Source: a virus
IMG/VR virus record: IMGVR_UViG_3300009529_001370
Span: 1-21,529 of that record
Length of the DNA stretch: 21,529 nt
Reading direction: 5' to 3' (one strand)
Under the pieces are notes generated by a model. That model worked only from the letters and a program-made list of their open reading frames with translations. It had not been told where the DNA came from and ran no database searches. This document shows, piece after piece, positions 7,351 to 13,366 of this stretch; position 1 is the stretch's first letter, and every line of letters begins with the position of its first letter. The position numbers and the translations under genes are program-made.

Positions 7351-7513
7351 AATTCCTCCATAGATTCTTAAGCCAAAGTTTTGGATGCCACCAATGAATT
7401 TTGATTTCTTTTATGTAAAGACCATCGCAGCCTTTGAAGTCATATTTAGTTGGCCTGGATGAACAAACACATTCGAACCATCCACCATTTATATTTGGTA
7501 ATTCGTTGGGCAT
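7337..7513 (-). CDS. Small Cys/Trp-rich hypothetical protein (58 aa)
   Basis: The start is placed at ATG 7513 (MPNELPNINGGWFEC), since AGGG lies 9 nt upstream; ATG 7522, directly after the terminase stop, is the alternative and adds three residues. The product has CVC in its first third and an aromatic, basic C-terminal half (KIHWWHPKLWLKNLWRNYDQ). No family is recognised. It overlaps the following gene by 14 nt, consistent with operon membership. Confidence 0.5.
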   Translation of the reverse strand: MPNELPNINGGWFECVCSSRPTKYDFKGCDGLYIKEIKIHWWHPKLWLKNLWRNYDQN

Positions 7514-7524
7514 CCTAATCATCC

Positions 7525-8850
7525 CTAATAAAATTGAGTCATAGATGGTTGTACATTAAATAACTCTTTAGTCTTTCGTTCTTCTATCTGCTTTCTGTAT
7601 TTAGCCTCCTCAATGAGATCCAGGAGATTTTTGTACCAGAGGCCATAACGGACGCAGTCACAAGCGTCATCGCCAAGTTGCTGCGGTTTGTTGGAATTTA
7701 TATCTCGATTGTAAGAGGCAAGGCTCGTCGGGCTATACGAGCACCGTGGATGGAACCGCAAATGTCGCACTCCTTCACCGCTTAAAATAAAGGGAGCAGT
7801 ATGTTTAATTCCTTCCTCAATTGGATGAGTCGCCCCTACGGTATCTACGTCTTGTTCTTCGAGTCTGCCGCGAAGTTCAGCCGCAGATGAATCAATGTAA
7901 GCGACCTTCGCTTTCGGCCAGCCTTGAGCGAGTACACCTTCTATGCTGACTTCGGCTTTTTCATAAACGACTATGTATTCGCTAAAAATGTTAATGAACG
8001 GTGGGATTTCTTGCGCTAGTAGGAAAACGCGAGGGTGCATTCTAGTGTAACCATCGTCAATCCACCATTCCACAGGAACTCCTGGCACGTAATCGGCGTC
8101 TTCAGTGACGTTGAGTTCCTCAGAGAAATCCTCCCATACCAGTCCCTCTAAGCTGACGAACATACCACCGACTTCTTGTTCTCTAAATTTTCCTTGGTAG
8201 GTCGTGAGAAGACTAGCATAGTAAAGTGCATCGTTGTGGATGTTCTCCGACGTATCACAGTGAAAGCGTTCTACCAATTTTCCACCGTAGATGTCTGCTT
8301 GCTTTTGGAACTCCTCCAAAAACTTCTTATCGAAATCTTGCTTGACAAAAACGTCGTAGAGCCAATGATTTACGCCAGAAGGCGTGGTGGTTACCCAACC
8401 CTGTGGTCGGAAACCCGTGCGAATACGCCCACAGAGTACGTCGAAGGCCTCCCTATTTTTGTGCATTGCACCTTCATCAAACCAGAAAAAATTACTCGTG
8501 GGGCCACGCCAAGATTTAGGTTCATCGATACCGCCGTAGAGTATTTTTACTTCTTTGCCACGAATATCCAGCAGAATTTCTTTTCTCTGTGTATAAGGAT
8601 GTTCAAGATGGGCGTTCTTTACTCGTGACCAGGGAAGCCATTTCGCGAATTCAGGCCAAGTCGAACGTACAAAGTGCGGAAAGTTCGGTGCGACGATTAT
8701 ACCACTTTCTCCCTCTGACACCTTTTGGATGGCCTTCACAGCTCCAATAGCCGTTTTTCCTGCACCCAAACCAGCGCCAAAAAGAATGAGTCTTGCTTTA
8801 CTACGCAAGAATTGCGCTTGGGTTTCGCTGGCTACGAATTCAACGGGCAT
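7525..8850 (-). CDS. terL: Terminase large subunit
   Basis: This 441-aa protein is the ATP-driven DNA packaging motor and headful/cos nuclease. Visible motifs: Walker A GAGLGAGKT (residues 25-33), Walker B FFWFDE (121-126, with catalytic Glu126), and coupling motif TTTPSG (154-159). The C-terminal RNase H-like nuclease is seen as EWWIDDGYT, YIDSSAAE and GDDACDCVRYGLWY, giving the acidic metal ligands. The protein is slightly short for the family but contains all key parts. The start overlaps the small-subunit stop as TAATG, the usual tight coupling of the two terminase genes. Confidence 0.95.
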   Translation of the reverse strand: MPVEFVASETQAQFLRSKARLILFGAGLGAGKTAIGAVKAIQKVSEGESGIIVAPNFPHFVRSTWPEFAKWLPWSRVKNAHLEHPYTQRKEILLDIRGKEVKILYGGIDEPKSWRGPTSNFFWFDEGAMHKNREAFDVLCGRIRTGFRPQGWVTTTPSGVNHWLYDVFVKQDFDKKFLEEFQKQADIYGGKLVERFHCDTSENIHNDALYYASLLTTYQGKFREQEVGGMFVSLEGLVWEDFSEELNVTEDADYVPGVPVEWWIDDGYTRMHPRVFLLAQEIPPFINIFSEYIVVYEKAEVSIEGVLAQGWPKAKVAYIDSSAAELRGRLEEQDVDTVGATHPIEEGIKHTAPFILSGEGVRHLRFHPRCSYSPTSLASYNRDINSNKPQQLGDDACDCVRYGLWYKNLLDLIEEAKYRKQIEERKTKELFNVQPSMTQFY

Positions 8851-9329
8851 TATAGTACGATCACCAATTCATCTTCCACAGGTTTAGATTCCAGCACTTT
8901 ACCCTCTATGGTTTGATTATCCCCAAGAGCGGGGGCTTCCAACAGAGGGCGAATAATTGGAGGCCCCTTTTCTGCGGGCAAAAATACGATGAGTTTATCA
9001 TCTTCGTAGTGTTTGACGCTAATGTTGAAGTCTTTATTTTCCAGATTAAGCACACTTCGGCAAAAATTCGCCGCTTGGACTGATCCGCCGATGGCTTGTT
9101 TGACCATCGCTTCGTAGATTTCTGATAGATGCTCGCCGATAAAAGTAGCAGCGATATTGGAAACTTCCTCCCACCATCCAGGCTCCAATTTCCATCCCTT
9201 GAGCGTGACGAGGGCGACTCCTAGAGTCGTGGCTATTTCAGAATCGGTGTGGCAACCCTCTGGTCGTTCTGATGGCGGAATGGTAAGCAATTCTTGAACC
9301 CTGCGCTGTCGAAAAGTCCATCGAATCAC
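8850..9329 (-). CDS. terS: Terminase small subunit
   Basis: This 159-aa protein precedes the large subunit with a TAATG overlap. Residues 27-50 form a helix-turn-helix (HTDSEIATTLGVALVTLKGW), as in small terminase subunits that recognise the packaging site; the middle is helical (FIGEHLSEIYEAMVKQAI, SVQAANFCRSVLNLE), matching the oligomerisation region. The C-terminal tail is proline-rich and acidic and would contact the large subunit. It starts at GTG 9329, overlapping the TGA of the GIY-YIG gene (GTGA), with GAGGA 8 nt upstream. Confidence 0.85.
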   Translation of the reverse strand: MIRWTFRQRRVQELLTIPPSERPEGCHTDSEIATTLGVALVTLKGWKLEPGWWEEVSNIAATFIGEHLSEIYEAMVKQAIGGSVQAANFCRSVLNLENKDFNISVKHYEDDKLIVFLPAEKGPPIIRPLLEAPALGDNQTIEGKVLESKPVEDELVIVL

Positions 9330-10150
9330 GAAAATTCCTCTTTTATGATATTCAACTTATGCTTTTTGCATCCACATATCTTCTGTGCATTACTCATTTT
9401 GAGTTTGGTTTTCTCATGGAGATGCTTTTTATAATTAGGATTTCGTTCACCAGTTTGCTTGCCAGTCTTTGCCTCACTAATCTTCTTCTTGGTTTCTTCA
9501 CTATGGTGCTTCCCATACATAGGGTTTCGTTTGCCGATCCTTGCTTTACTCATCTTCTGCTTGGTTTCTACACTGATATGTTTTCCAGTTTCAGCTTTGC
9601 TGATTTTCTGCTTGGTCTCTTCACTGAGATGTTTTCCATAATTGGGACTTTGCTCGCCAGTTCGCTTGCCAGTCTTTGCTGCACTGATTTTCTGTTTCGT
9701 TTCTTCACTGTGATGTTTGCCATACATAGGACTTCGTTTGCCAGTCCTTGCTTCACGCAGCTTCTGTTTAGCCGCCGCACTGTGATGTTTACCATACATA
9801 GGACTTCGCTTGCCAGTATTTGCAACACCTATCTTCTGTTTGGTCTCCTCGGTGCATTGAACTCCAAGTGAACTTCCTGCTGTCGGTGAGAGATTATATT
9901 CAGGCAAAAGCGCATCCAGAAAATATTGCTCACGTTCAATCAGTGTTTCAGATTTAGCCTCTTCCAGAATCTCAAAGATGAATGTAGTTTCACCATATTT
10001 GTCGAAGGCACTTTGAAGATGGAAATTGTGATGCCGTCCACGACGTAATGTGTTTAAATGTACCATCCATCTACGCCGAAGATCCACAGCACTACCAATG
10101 TAGCACTTTCCATTTAGTACATTTTGGATCTGGTAGATGCCACTAATCAT
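9326..10150 (-). CDS. GIY-YIG homing endonuclease with NUMOD3 repeats
   Basis: The start is placed at ATG 10150 (MISGIYQIQNVLNGKCYIGS), because the next upstream ATGs lie inside the promoter. The GIY-YIG nuclease occupies the first ~90 residues: GIY, CYIGS, a catalytic Arg in DLRRRW, and a Glu near IEREQYFLD. The rest is a run of seven NUMOD3-type DNA-binding units, each with a core like EETKQKI and a GKRSPMYGKHH linker. That is more than the one to three I would expect and gives the gene visible internal DNA repeats at 9400-9860. It is a mobile element gene placed immediately ahead of the terminase genes. It shares their transcript, so its promoter may now drive packaging genes. Confidence 0.92.
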   Translation of the reverse strand: MISGIYQIQNVLNGKCYIGSAVDLRRRWMVHLNTLRRGRHHNFHLQSAFDKYGETTFIFEILEEAKSETLIEREQYFLDALLPEYNLSPTAGSSLGVQCTEETKQKIGVANTGKRSPMYGKHHSAAAKQKLREARTGKRSPMYGKHHSEETKQKISAAKTGKRTGEQSPNYGKHLSEETKQKISKAETGKHISVETKQKMSKARIGKRNPMYGKHHSEETKKKISEAKTGKQTGERNPNYKKHLHEKTKLKMSNAQKICGCKKHKLNIIKEEFS

Positions 10151-10160
10151 AGTGCTTTCT

Positions 10161-10189
10161 ATTATACCATACTTGTTCATAAAATGCAA
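10161..10189 (-). promoter_or_regulatory. Strong sigma70 promoter for endonuclease/packaging operon
   Basis: On the minus strand: -35 TTGCAT (10189-10184), 17-bp spacer, -10 TATAAT (10166-10161) preceded by TGG (extended -10). Transcription should begin about 10155-10153, only a few bases before the ATG at 10150, so the endonuclease message would be nearly leaderless. It follows the terminator of the upstream operon. Confidence 0.8.
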
Positions 10190-10216
10190 ACAAAGAAACC
10201 ACCGAATGGTGGTCTC
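10188..10216 (-). terminator. Rho-independent terminator of the leftward early operon
   Basis: Minus strand GAGACCACC-ATTC-GGTGGTTTC forms a 9-bp stem (one G-T pair) with a 4-nt loop, followed by TTTGTTTG. It lies 25 nt after the 42-aa membrane protein gene and abuts the -35 box of the next promoter, so it isolates the early block from the packaging block. Confidence 0.75.
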
Positions 10217-10240
10217 AGGCGAGGAGGACAGGGGAAGTTA

Positions 10241-10369
10241 TCATTTCTCTAGGGTCTGCAACAACCACACAGTTAGAATTCTAGCCGTGTCCCATCCAAT
10301 ATAGTGCCAAAAGCCAAAGATTAATCCAGTGATCGATACGGCCAGCAGCCATTTAAAATCATCTTTCAT
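10241..10369 (-). CDS. Small membrane protein (42 aa), possible holin-like
   Basis: The start is ATG 10369, with GGGG about 9 nt upstream; longer frames overlap the previous gene. It begins MKDDFKWLLAVSITGLIFGF and continues WHYIGWDTARILTVWLLQTLEK. Residues 7-26 form one transmembrane segment, and a second amphipathic or membrane segment may lie at 29-40. It is the last gene before the terminator. A holin or other membrane role is possible from size alone; there is no lysis enzyme nearby to support it. Confidence 0.5.
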   Translation of the reverse strand: MKDDFKWLLAVSITGLIFGFWHYIGWDTARILTVWLLQTLEK

Positions 10370-10371
10370 AT

Positions 10372-10569
10372 TCAGTATCCCCGATAAATCTTTATGCACC
10401 CAAGACCGATTGAAACATACGGACCTCGCCCCTTGTGCCAAATTGGAGTCCAGAGATGCAACCAGAAATGAGTCCTGCCCCAACGAGTCGTCCAATGTCG
10501 AAAGAACTCACGCCGAAATGACATAACTCGAAGGCCACGCCATACGCTTTTCAGATTTACCATTATCAT
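10372..10569 (-). CDS. Small aromatic/basic phage protein (65 aa)
   Basis: The ATG at 10569 overlaps the preceding stop (ATGA). The product is rich in Trp, Arg and His and ends GPYVSIGLGCIKIYRGY. Short proteins with a GPYxSxGLGxxxxYRGY end recur in phage genomes as I recall them, without known function. The stop lies 2 nt before the 42-aa gene start. Confidence 0.6.
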   Translation of the reverse strand: MIMVNLKSVWRGLRVMSFRREFFRHWTTRWGRTHFWLHLWTPIWHKGRGPYVSIGLGCIKIYRGY

Positions 10570-10736
10570 TCTATACTGATCTTTTCTGAGTTGTCAGCCA
10601 AAAAATCAAGCAATCTGGAAATGCTCGGCCTGCCAACTTTTTGGCTCCGCTGTGAAAGCAAGTGCAATCTTTCCGCTAGTCTCTCTAATTTTTCTGGGGT
10701 CTCTGAATTCACGCGCAGGGTAATTGATTTTCTCAT
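10566..10736 (-). CDS. Ribbon-helix-helix-type DNA-binding protein (56 aa)
   Basis: The ATG at 10736 overlaps the previous stop as ATGA; AAGGAG lies 11 nt upstream. The protein begins MRKSITLRVNSETPEKLERL, with an N-terminal beta strand of alternating residues (SITLRV) followed by two helices (TPEKLERLAERL and GRPSISRLLDFLADN). This strand-helix-helix layout is that of small CopG/Arc-type repressors that bind palindromic operators as dimers. It is a candidate regulator of the promoter arrays in this window, which is inference from context only. Confidence 0.65.
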   Translation of the reverse strand: MRKSITLRVNSETPEKLERLAERLHLLSQRSQKVGRPSISRLLDFLADNSEKISIE

Positions 10737-11033
10737 AAATCTATGATCTCCTTTCTTGCCATCCCCCATTCCTTACGATAACCTGCTAATACAGCTCTGG
10801 AGGTTTCGTGAATATCTAACATTGGTCGTACCTTTACCCAAGGCATATCGCTGGCCCAGGCGATCAAATCTTCTGGGTGATGCAAGTAATAATTTAAGTT
10901 CAGCGTCGAAGGTTTCACTATAAGGTATTCCACAGGGGGACTTGGCAAAGAAACGGGCAATGTTCTCTGCTAAGGCAAGCACAGGAATTGTATATCTCTT
11001 GCCATCTGAGAAGGTTATGAGTAGGTGGTTCAT
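10733..11033 (-). pseudogene. Small conserved phage protein broken by a +1 frameshift
   Basis: The 5' part (ATG 11033, MNHLLITFSDGKRYTIPVLA) couples to the upstream stop as ATGA. The 3' part (NYYLHHPEDLIAWASDMPWV to the stop at 10733) lies in the next frame and couples to the downstream start, also as ATGA. The crossover is near 10885-10895 in GAACTTAAATTATTAC, where one extra A or T would explain the shift; corrected, it reads ELNYYLHHPEDLIAWA. The corrected product, about 99 aa, resembles a small phage protein type with an IxFxDGKRYxxP start and a HPEDLIxWA motif. Uncorrected, the first frame runs on to a stop at 10773 with an unrelated tail. Confidence 0.7.
10773..11033 (-). CDS. N-terminal frame of the frameshifted early gene (86 aa as read)
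   Basis: This is the open frame as written in the sequence, from ATG 11033 to the stop at 10773. Residues 1-47 look like authentic protein (DGKRYTIPVLALAENIARFF, then a Glu-rich helix). After about residue 50 the translation becomes Arg/Ser-rich and loses the family pattern because the reading frame has shifted. It is listed so the predicted product is on record; the pseudogene entry describes the intact gene. Function unknown. Confidence 0.45.
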   Translation of the reverse strand: MNHLLITFSDGKRYTIPVLALAENIARFFAKSPCGIPYSETFDAELKLLLASPRRFDRLGQRYALGKGTTNVRYSRNLQSCISRLS

Positions 11034-11326
11034 TGTAAACAACACTCCACACATAAAAAGGGTGCTGGTATAGAATCAAACAAGGACTCTGATTTTGCAT
11101 CGTTTAATTCTTGCTCAATCTGTATGCAACGGTCAATCCGCTTGTCTCCACTTGATCCATAAGCATATAAGGTTATAGATGTATAACTGGGCCATACCAT
11201 ATCTGTCCATACTAATTGCACTTCGGATTCCACGCGCTCCGTATCGGTCTCATCGAGTAAGCGTTGTTTCGCTGCTTCGATGAATTCCAACAATGGTTGT
11301 GGAAGGCGTAAGTTTTTGAGTGTCAT
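11030..11326 (-). CDS. Hypothetical protein (98 aa)
   Basis: The ATG at 11326 lies one base after the preceding stop, with GGAAGG upstream. The protein starts MTLKNLRLPQPLLEFIEAAK and is a mixed alpha/beta protein with a central segment VQLVWTDMVWPSYTSITLYA and a Cys-containing end (FLCVECCLQ). No family is recognised. Its stop overlaps the next start (ATGA). It is part of the leftward early block. Confidence 0.6.
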   Translation of the reverse strand: MTLKNLRLPQPLLEFIEAAKQRLLDETDTERVESEVQLVWTDMVWPSYTSITLYAYGSSGDKRIDRCIQIEQELNDAKSESLFDSIPAPFLCVECCLQ

Positions 11327-11327
11327 T

Positions 11328-11552
11328 TCATGACCTTCCTGTGGCTACCATATAAGATTCAATCATCCTTCGAAAATCTTTTCCGGTGTAGGTAGATAAG
11401 AGGCTTTCCCAAAAGTGCTCACAGCGGATCTCTACACAGTCTGGCGCGATGCAAGCACAGGAGAATCGCTCGTCATAAGGATTCATAGCGTGAAAGTGTG
11501 CGGCCAATAAGCGGACTAGGATTTTCTTTCTTTTTTCTTGCGCTGTTTCCAA
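11328..11552 (-). CDS. Hypothetical protein (74 aa), TTG start
   Basis: Translation appears to begin at TTG 11552, two bases after the preceding stop, with AGGTGTGG upstream. The product starts METAQEKRKKILVRLLAAHF. Its centre carries several Cys and His residues (FSCACIAPDCVEIRCEHFWE), which could bind a metal. No known family. The rare start codon and tight spacing suggest coupled, lower-level translation. Confidence 0.55.
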   Translation of the reverse strand: METAQEKRKKILVRLLAAHFHAMNPYDERFSCACIAPDCVEIRCEHFWESLLSTYTGKDFRRMIESYMVATGRS

Positions 11553-11554
11553 TG

Positions 11555-11809
11555 TTATTCACCACACCTGGATACATCGCTCCATTGACCATCCTGCCAT
11601 ATCTGGATAGTGTAGCGGCCATCACCAGCGGGCTTTGATAAATCCCTTGAAATATTGTAACCATCCTTAAGAAGGCCGTCTTCAAATTCACTGCGTCCGA
11701 GGCTATAAAACCCAAAGATGCCAAGTAGGAGAAGCGATATCAAGACGATAGCACCCAACTCTACCTCATGTTTAGATTCCCATCGTTGCCACCGAGTCTT
11801 TAATCTCAT
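11555..11809 (-). CDS. Membrane-anchored small protein, DGLLxDGY family (84 aa)
   Basis: The start ATG 11809 has a perfect AAAAGGAGGTC site 6 nt upstream and lies about 18 nt after the -10 of promoter P1. The protein has a basic N-terminus (MRLKTRWQRW), one transmembrane helix (residues 18-36, LGAIVLISLLLLGIFGF) and a soluble tail of about 45 aa with DGLLKDGY (44-51), GDGRYTIQIW and DG-W. A gene on the other arm (19317-19541) encodes the same layout and motifs, so they are paralogues. N-in/C-out topology is likely from the positive-inside rule. Function unknown. Confidence 0.75.
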   Translation of the reverse strand: MRLKTRWQRWESKHEVELGAIVLISLLLLGIFGFYSLGRSEFEDGLLKDGYNISRDLSKPAGDGRYTIQIWQDGQWSDVSRCGE

Positions 11810-11826
11810 TATTGACCTCCTTTTAG

Positions 11827-11855
11827 ATTGTACCACAAAGACGTGCTTTTGTCAA
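11827..11855 (-). promoter_or_regulatory. Promoter P1, consensus sigma70
   Basis: Minus strand: TTGACA (11855-11850), 17-bp spacer AAAGCACGTCTTTGTGG, then TACAAT (11832-11827) with TG at the extended -10 place. The upstream box GTCTAAAATAA overlaps the stop of the 81-aa gene. It drives the small membrane protein and genes beyond. Confidence 0.9.
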
Positions 11856-11863
11856 GTGTTATT

Positions 11864-12109
11864 TTAGACGCTCATATGGCTGCAGAACATCTCTTTCAGC
11901 CTTCTTAATTCTGTGCTTACCACTTTTGCTAATTGTTGAGATTCCTTTGCCAACGCTTTACAATATCGTGGATAAGCCTGTATTGCCCATGGTTCAGGAT
12001 CGTCGCAAAGGGGCATAGGAATTTCCAAATTCATATCTCCTTGTGCTTGCCACAATATCTCAGTTATTATGCGGAGACCTCTGATCTCACGCTGTAATTC
12101 TTTGATCAT
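11864..12109 (-). CDS. Hypothetical helical protein (81 aa)
   Basis: The start is ATG 12109, with GGAGG 5 nt upstream; ATG 12121 is possible but has no site. The product starts MIKELQREIRGLRIITEILW and is largely helical, with an acidic/proline middle (MPLCDDPEPWAIQAYPRY) and a second helix (ALAKESQQLAKVVSTELRRL). A helical hairpin is plausible. No family is recognised. It is the first gene of the leftward block and sits about 35 nt downstream of promoter P2. Confidence 0.6.
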   Translation of the reverse strand: MIKELQREIRGLRIITEILWQAQGDMNLEIPMPLCDDPEPWAIQAYPRYCKALAKESQQLAKVVSTELRRLKEMFCSHMSV

Positions 12110-12144
12110 TGTTTCCTCCATATTCTGAAAAGGCGACTCATACG

Positions 12145-12173
12145 ATTGTACCGCAAAGACGTGCTTTCGTCAA
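12145..12173 (-). promoter_or_regulatory. Promoter P2, sigma70 type
   Basis: Minus strand: TTGACG (12173-12168), 17-bp spacer AAAGCACGTCTTTGCGG, TACAAT (12150-12145). The spacer is nearly identical to that of P1 (one difference), so it is a repeated unit and not chance similarity. It drives the 81-aa gene. Confidence 0.85.
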
Positions 12174-12227
12174 ATACAAAGAAATCGCCGACTTCTTTGC
12201 GGCGAAAACACATTCCTGCTTGAGGAA

Positions 12228-12256
12228 TTTATAGCATAAACACTTGCTTTTGTCAA
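12228..12256 (-). promoter_or_regulatory. Promoter P3, sigma70 type
   Basis: Minus strand: TTGACA (12256-12251), 17-bp spacer AAAGCAAGTGTTTATGC, TATAAA (12233-12228) with TG one base upstream. Downstream of it, CAAAGAA/TTCTTTG and CGCCG/CGGCG form competing hairpins at about 12176-12206, so its transcript may be attenuated before reaching P2. Confidence 0.7.
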
Positions 12257-12296
12257 ATGCAAAGAATTCATCGAAAACAGCGATTTCTTTGTGGCG

Positions 12297-12362
12297 AAAG
12301 GCGTCTGACAAGCGACTTTATAGTAGCACAAAGGCGTCTGACAAGCGACTTTATAGTAGCAC
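12297..12362. repeat. Tandem 33-bp direct repeat, two exact copies
   Basis: Copies at 12297-12329 and 12330-12362 are identical; a third partial copy (AAAGGCGT) continues into the spacer of P4. Each unit contains, on the minus strand, a TTGTCA and a TACTATAAA, so it looks like a duplicated promoter segment; TTGTCA-16 bp-TATAAA across copies could itself be a weak promoter. Confidence 0.85.
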
Positions 12363-12381
12363 AAAGGCGTGCTTTTGTCAA
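12353..12381 (-). promoter_or_regulatory. Promoter P4, sigma70 type
   Basis: Minus strand: TTGACA (12381-12376), 17-bp spacer AAAGCACGCCTTTGTGC, TACTAT (12358-12353) with TGC extended -10. The spacer contains AGCAC-N6-GTGCT inverted arms, the same half-sites as the rightward promoters. Upstream box ATCCAAAACAAGAAC matches that of P5. Confidence 0.8.
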
Positions 12382-12452
12382 GTTCTTGTTTTGGATGTTT
12401 AATAAATCGTCGAATGAGGAAAACTGGCCCAAGATTCGCATCTCTATGTATA

Positions 12453-12481
12453 ATAGTAATATAAGAAGATGGTTTTGTCAA
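12453..12481 (-). promoter_or_regulatory. Promoter P5, sigma70 type
   Basis: Minus strand: TTGACA (12481-12476), 17-bp A/T-rich spacer, TACTAT (12458-12453). It is the outermost of the leftward series. Upstream box GTCCAAAATAAGAAT is shared with P4. No gene lies between P5 and P2, so it adds an approximately 330-nt leader to the first gene. Confidence 0.75.
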
Positions 12482-12610
12482 ATTCTTATTTTGGACGTGC
12501 AATGAATACTTTTTGGTTCTTGTTTTTGCGCGTGCAATAAATCATCGAGCGGTGAAGATGACGCTATTTTAGTGGTCTGGGCGAGCTTCGAGCGAAGAGG
12601 ACCCATCGAT

Positions 12611-12657
12611 GCCCCTGCCCCTGCCCCTGCCCCTGCCCCTGCCCCTGCCCCTGCCCC
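12611..12657. repeat. GCCCCT hexamer tandem repeat
   Basis: Seven exact GCCCCT units and a partial eighth (GCCCC) lie between CGAT flanks. On the minus strand this is (AGGGGC)n, with regular G4 runs that could form G-quadruplexes. Unit number is likely to vary by replication slippage. Confidence 0.95.
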
Positions 12658-12765
12658 GATGCAACGAATCCTGCACCATCATTTACATAACCACATCGAA
12701 TAGCCTCTACAATCCCGTCGCTGCTCAAATTGTCGATAAATCCTGCACGAGCCAACGATACAATG

Positions 12766-12889
12766 CTACAATATCTAATAGCCAACAGTAACCAGTAGAA
12801 TGTCATAGCCCTGCGCCTACTGTGATACAGCCTCGGCCACTTGACATAATTTGCTATCAGCGTTTGCTGTTGGCTATGATATATTGTAG
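12766..12889. repeat. Imperfect 25-bp inverted repeat with 74-bp loop
   Basis: 12766-12790 (CTACAATATCTAATAGCC...) matches the reverse complement of 12865-12889 at 22 of 25 positions. It sits in the divergent control region and may be a two-site operator or part of an origin. Confidence 0.75.
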
Positions 12890-13008
12890 TCTATCACACC
12901 GCTACATTGACATAACGAAGCATCGATACCACGTCTGCGACTATCACCGTTTGCAGTCTATTGTAGTCCTATACGTAAAGAAATCTTTAACAGTTTCTTA
13001 ACGCCATT

Positions 13009-13043
13009 TTAATTCCGGCATGGTATCATAGTTATAGTGATAC
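13009..13043 (+). promoter_or_regulatory. Candidate promoter/operator for the rightward operon
   Basis: TTAATT (13009-13014), an 18-bp spacer and TATAGT (13033-13038) make a weak sigma70-like match 30 nt ahead of the first rightward gene. The -10 area is covered by an inverted repeat GTATCA (13023-13028)/TGATAC (13038-13043), so a repressor could compete with RNA polymerase. Match quality is modest. Confidence 0.4.
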
Positions 13044-13067
13044 ACCAAGCACAGGAGGACTGACAGC

Positions 13068-13277
13068 ATGACCAGCAAAGAGCGCAAACGTAGAGACGAT
13101 GCAAAGTTCCAGATCAACTCCGCTCTAGCCGTGATCGGTATGTGGCAGACAGTACCACATGACGTACTGGAGCGAGCATTTGCTGCCCTAGAGGAGCATT
13201 CCGAGTATGTGCGATTATGCTGCAGTCATGGCATTGAGTACTACAGACAGCGGAGGCGCGAACTATGCGGATACTAG
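13068..13277 (+). CDS. Hypothetical helical protein (69 aa)
   Basis: The ATG at 13068 has CAGGAGG 10 nt upstream. The product begins MTSKERKRRDDAKFQINSAL, with a highly basic N-terminus, then two helices (VPHDVLERAFAALEEHSEYV and HGIEYYRQRRRE). The basic helices suggest nucleic-acid binding, with no recognised family. It is the first gene of the rightward arm and overlaps the next small gene by 13 nt. Confidence 0.6.
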   Translation: MTSKERKRRDDAKFQINSALAVIGMWQTVPHDVLERAFAALEEHSEYVRLCCSHGIEYYRQRRRELCGY

Positions 13278-13366
13278 CAAGGCTGCTACTGTGGCTGTGC
13301 CCTTGGCTGCGTTTACGGCCACCAGTGATTGAGTCAATCGACACAAGGAGAATGACAGAATGCTGA
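13265..13366 (+). CDS. Tiny hydrophobic protein (33 aa)
   Basis: The ATG at 13265 lies inside the end of the 69-aa gene. The product begins MRILARLLLWLCPWLRLRPP, with an Arg-flanked hydrophobic segment (residues 4-16), and the frame closes 7 nt into the next gene (ATGCTGA). The packing between two genes favours real coding, but there is only a poor ribosome binding site. It may serve mainly to couple translation of its neighbours. Confidence 0.4.
   Translation: MRILARLLLWLCPWLRLRPPVIESIDTRRMTEC

Larger units (their letters stand above)
12546..13067. other. Divergent non-coding region between the two arms
   Basis: No convincing gene is present in this roughly 520-bp stretch; the short open frames are fragmentary and lack ribosome binding sites. 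It holds a GCCCCT hexamer tract (12611-12657), a long imperfect inverted repeat (12766-12889), one inverted copy of the 24-bp iteron (12831-12850), repeated CTATCA-CGTTTGC-GT and TATTGTAGTC boxes (12854-12891 and 12942-12970), and the leader of the rightward operon. It is the likely control region where the two transcription arms part. Confidence 0.6.

Noticed and set aside
12297-12362. CRISPR array from the 33-bp repeats
   Set aside because: The two copies are directly adjacent without spacers and contain promoter boxes; no cas genes are near.
12841-12880. Rightward promoter using TTGACA at 12841 and TATGAT at 12875
   Set aside because: The spacing of 28 bp is too long for a sigma70 promoter.
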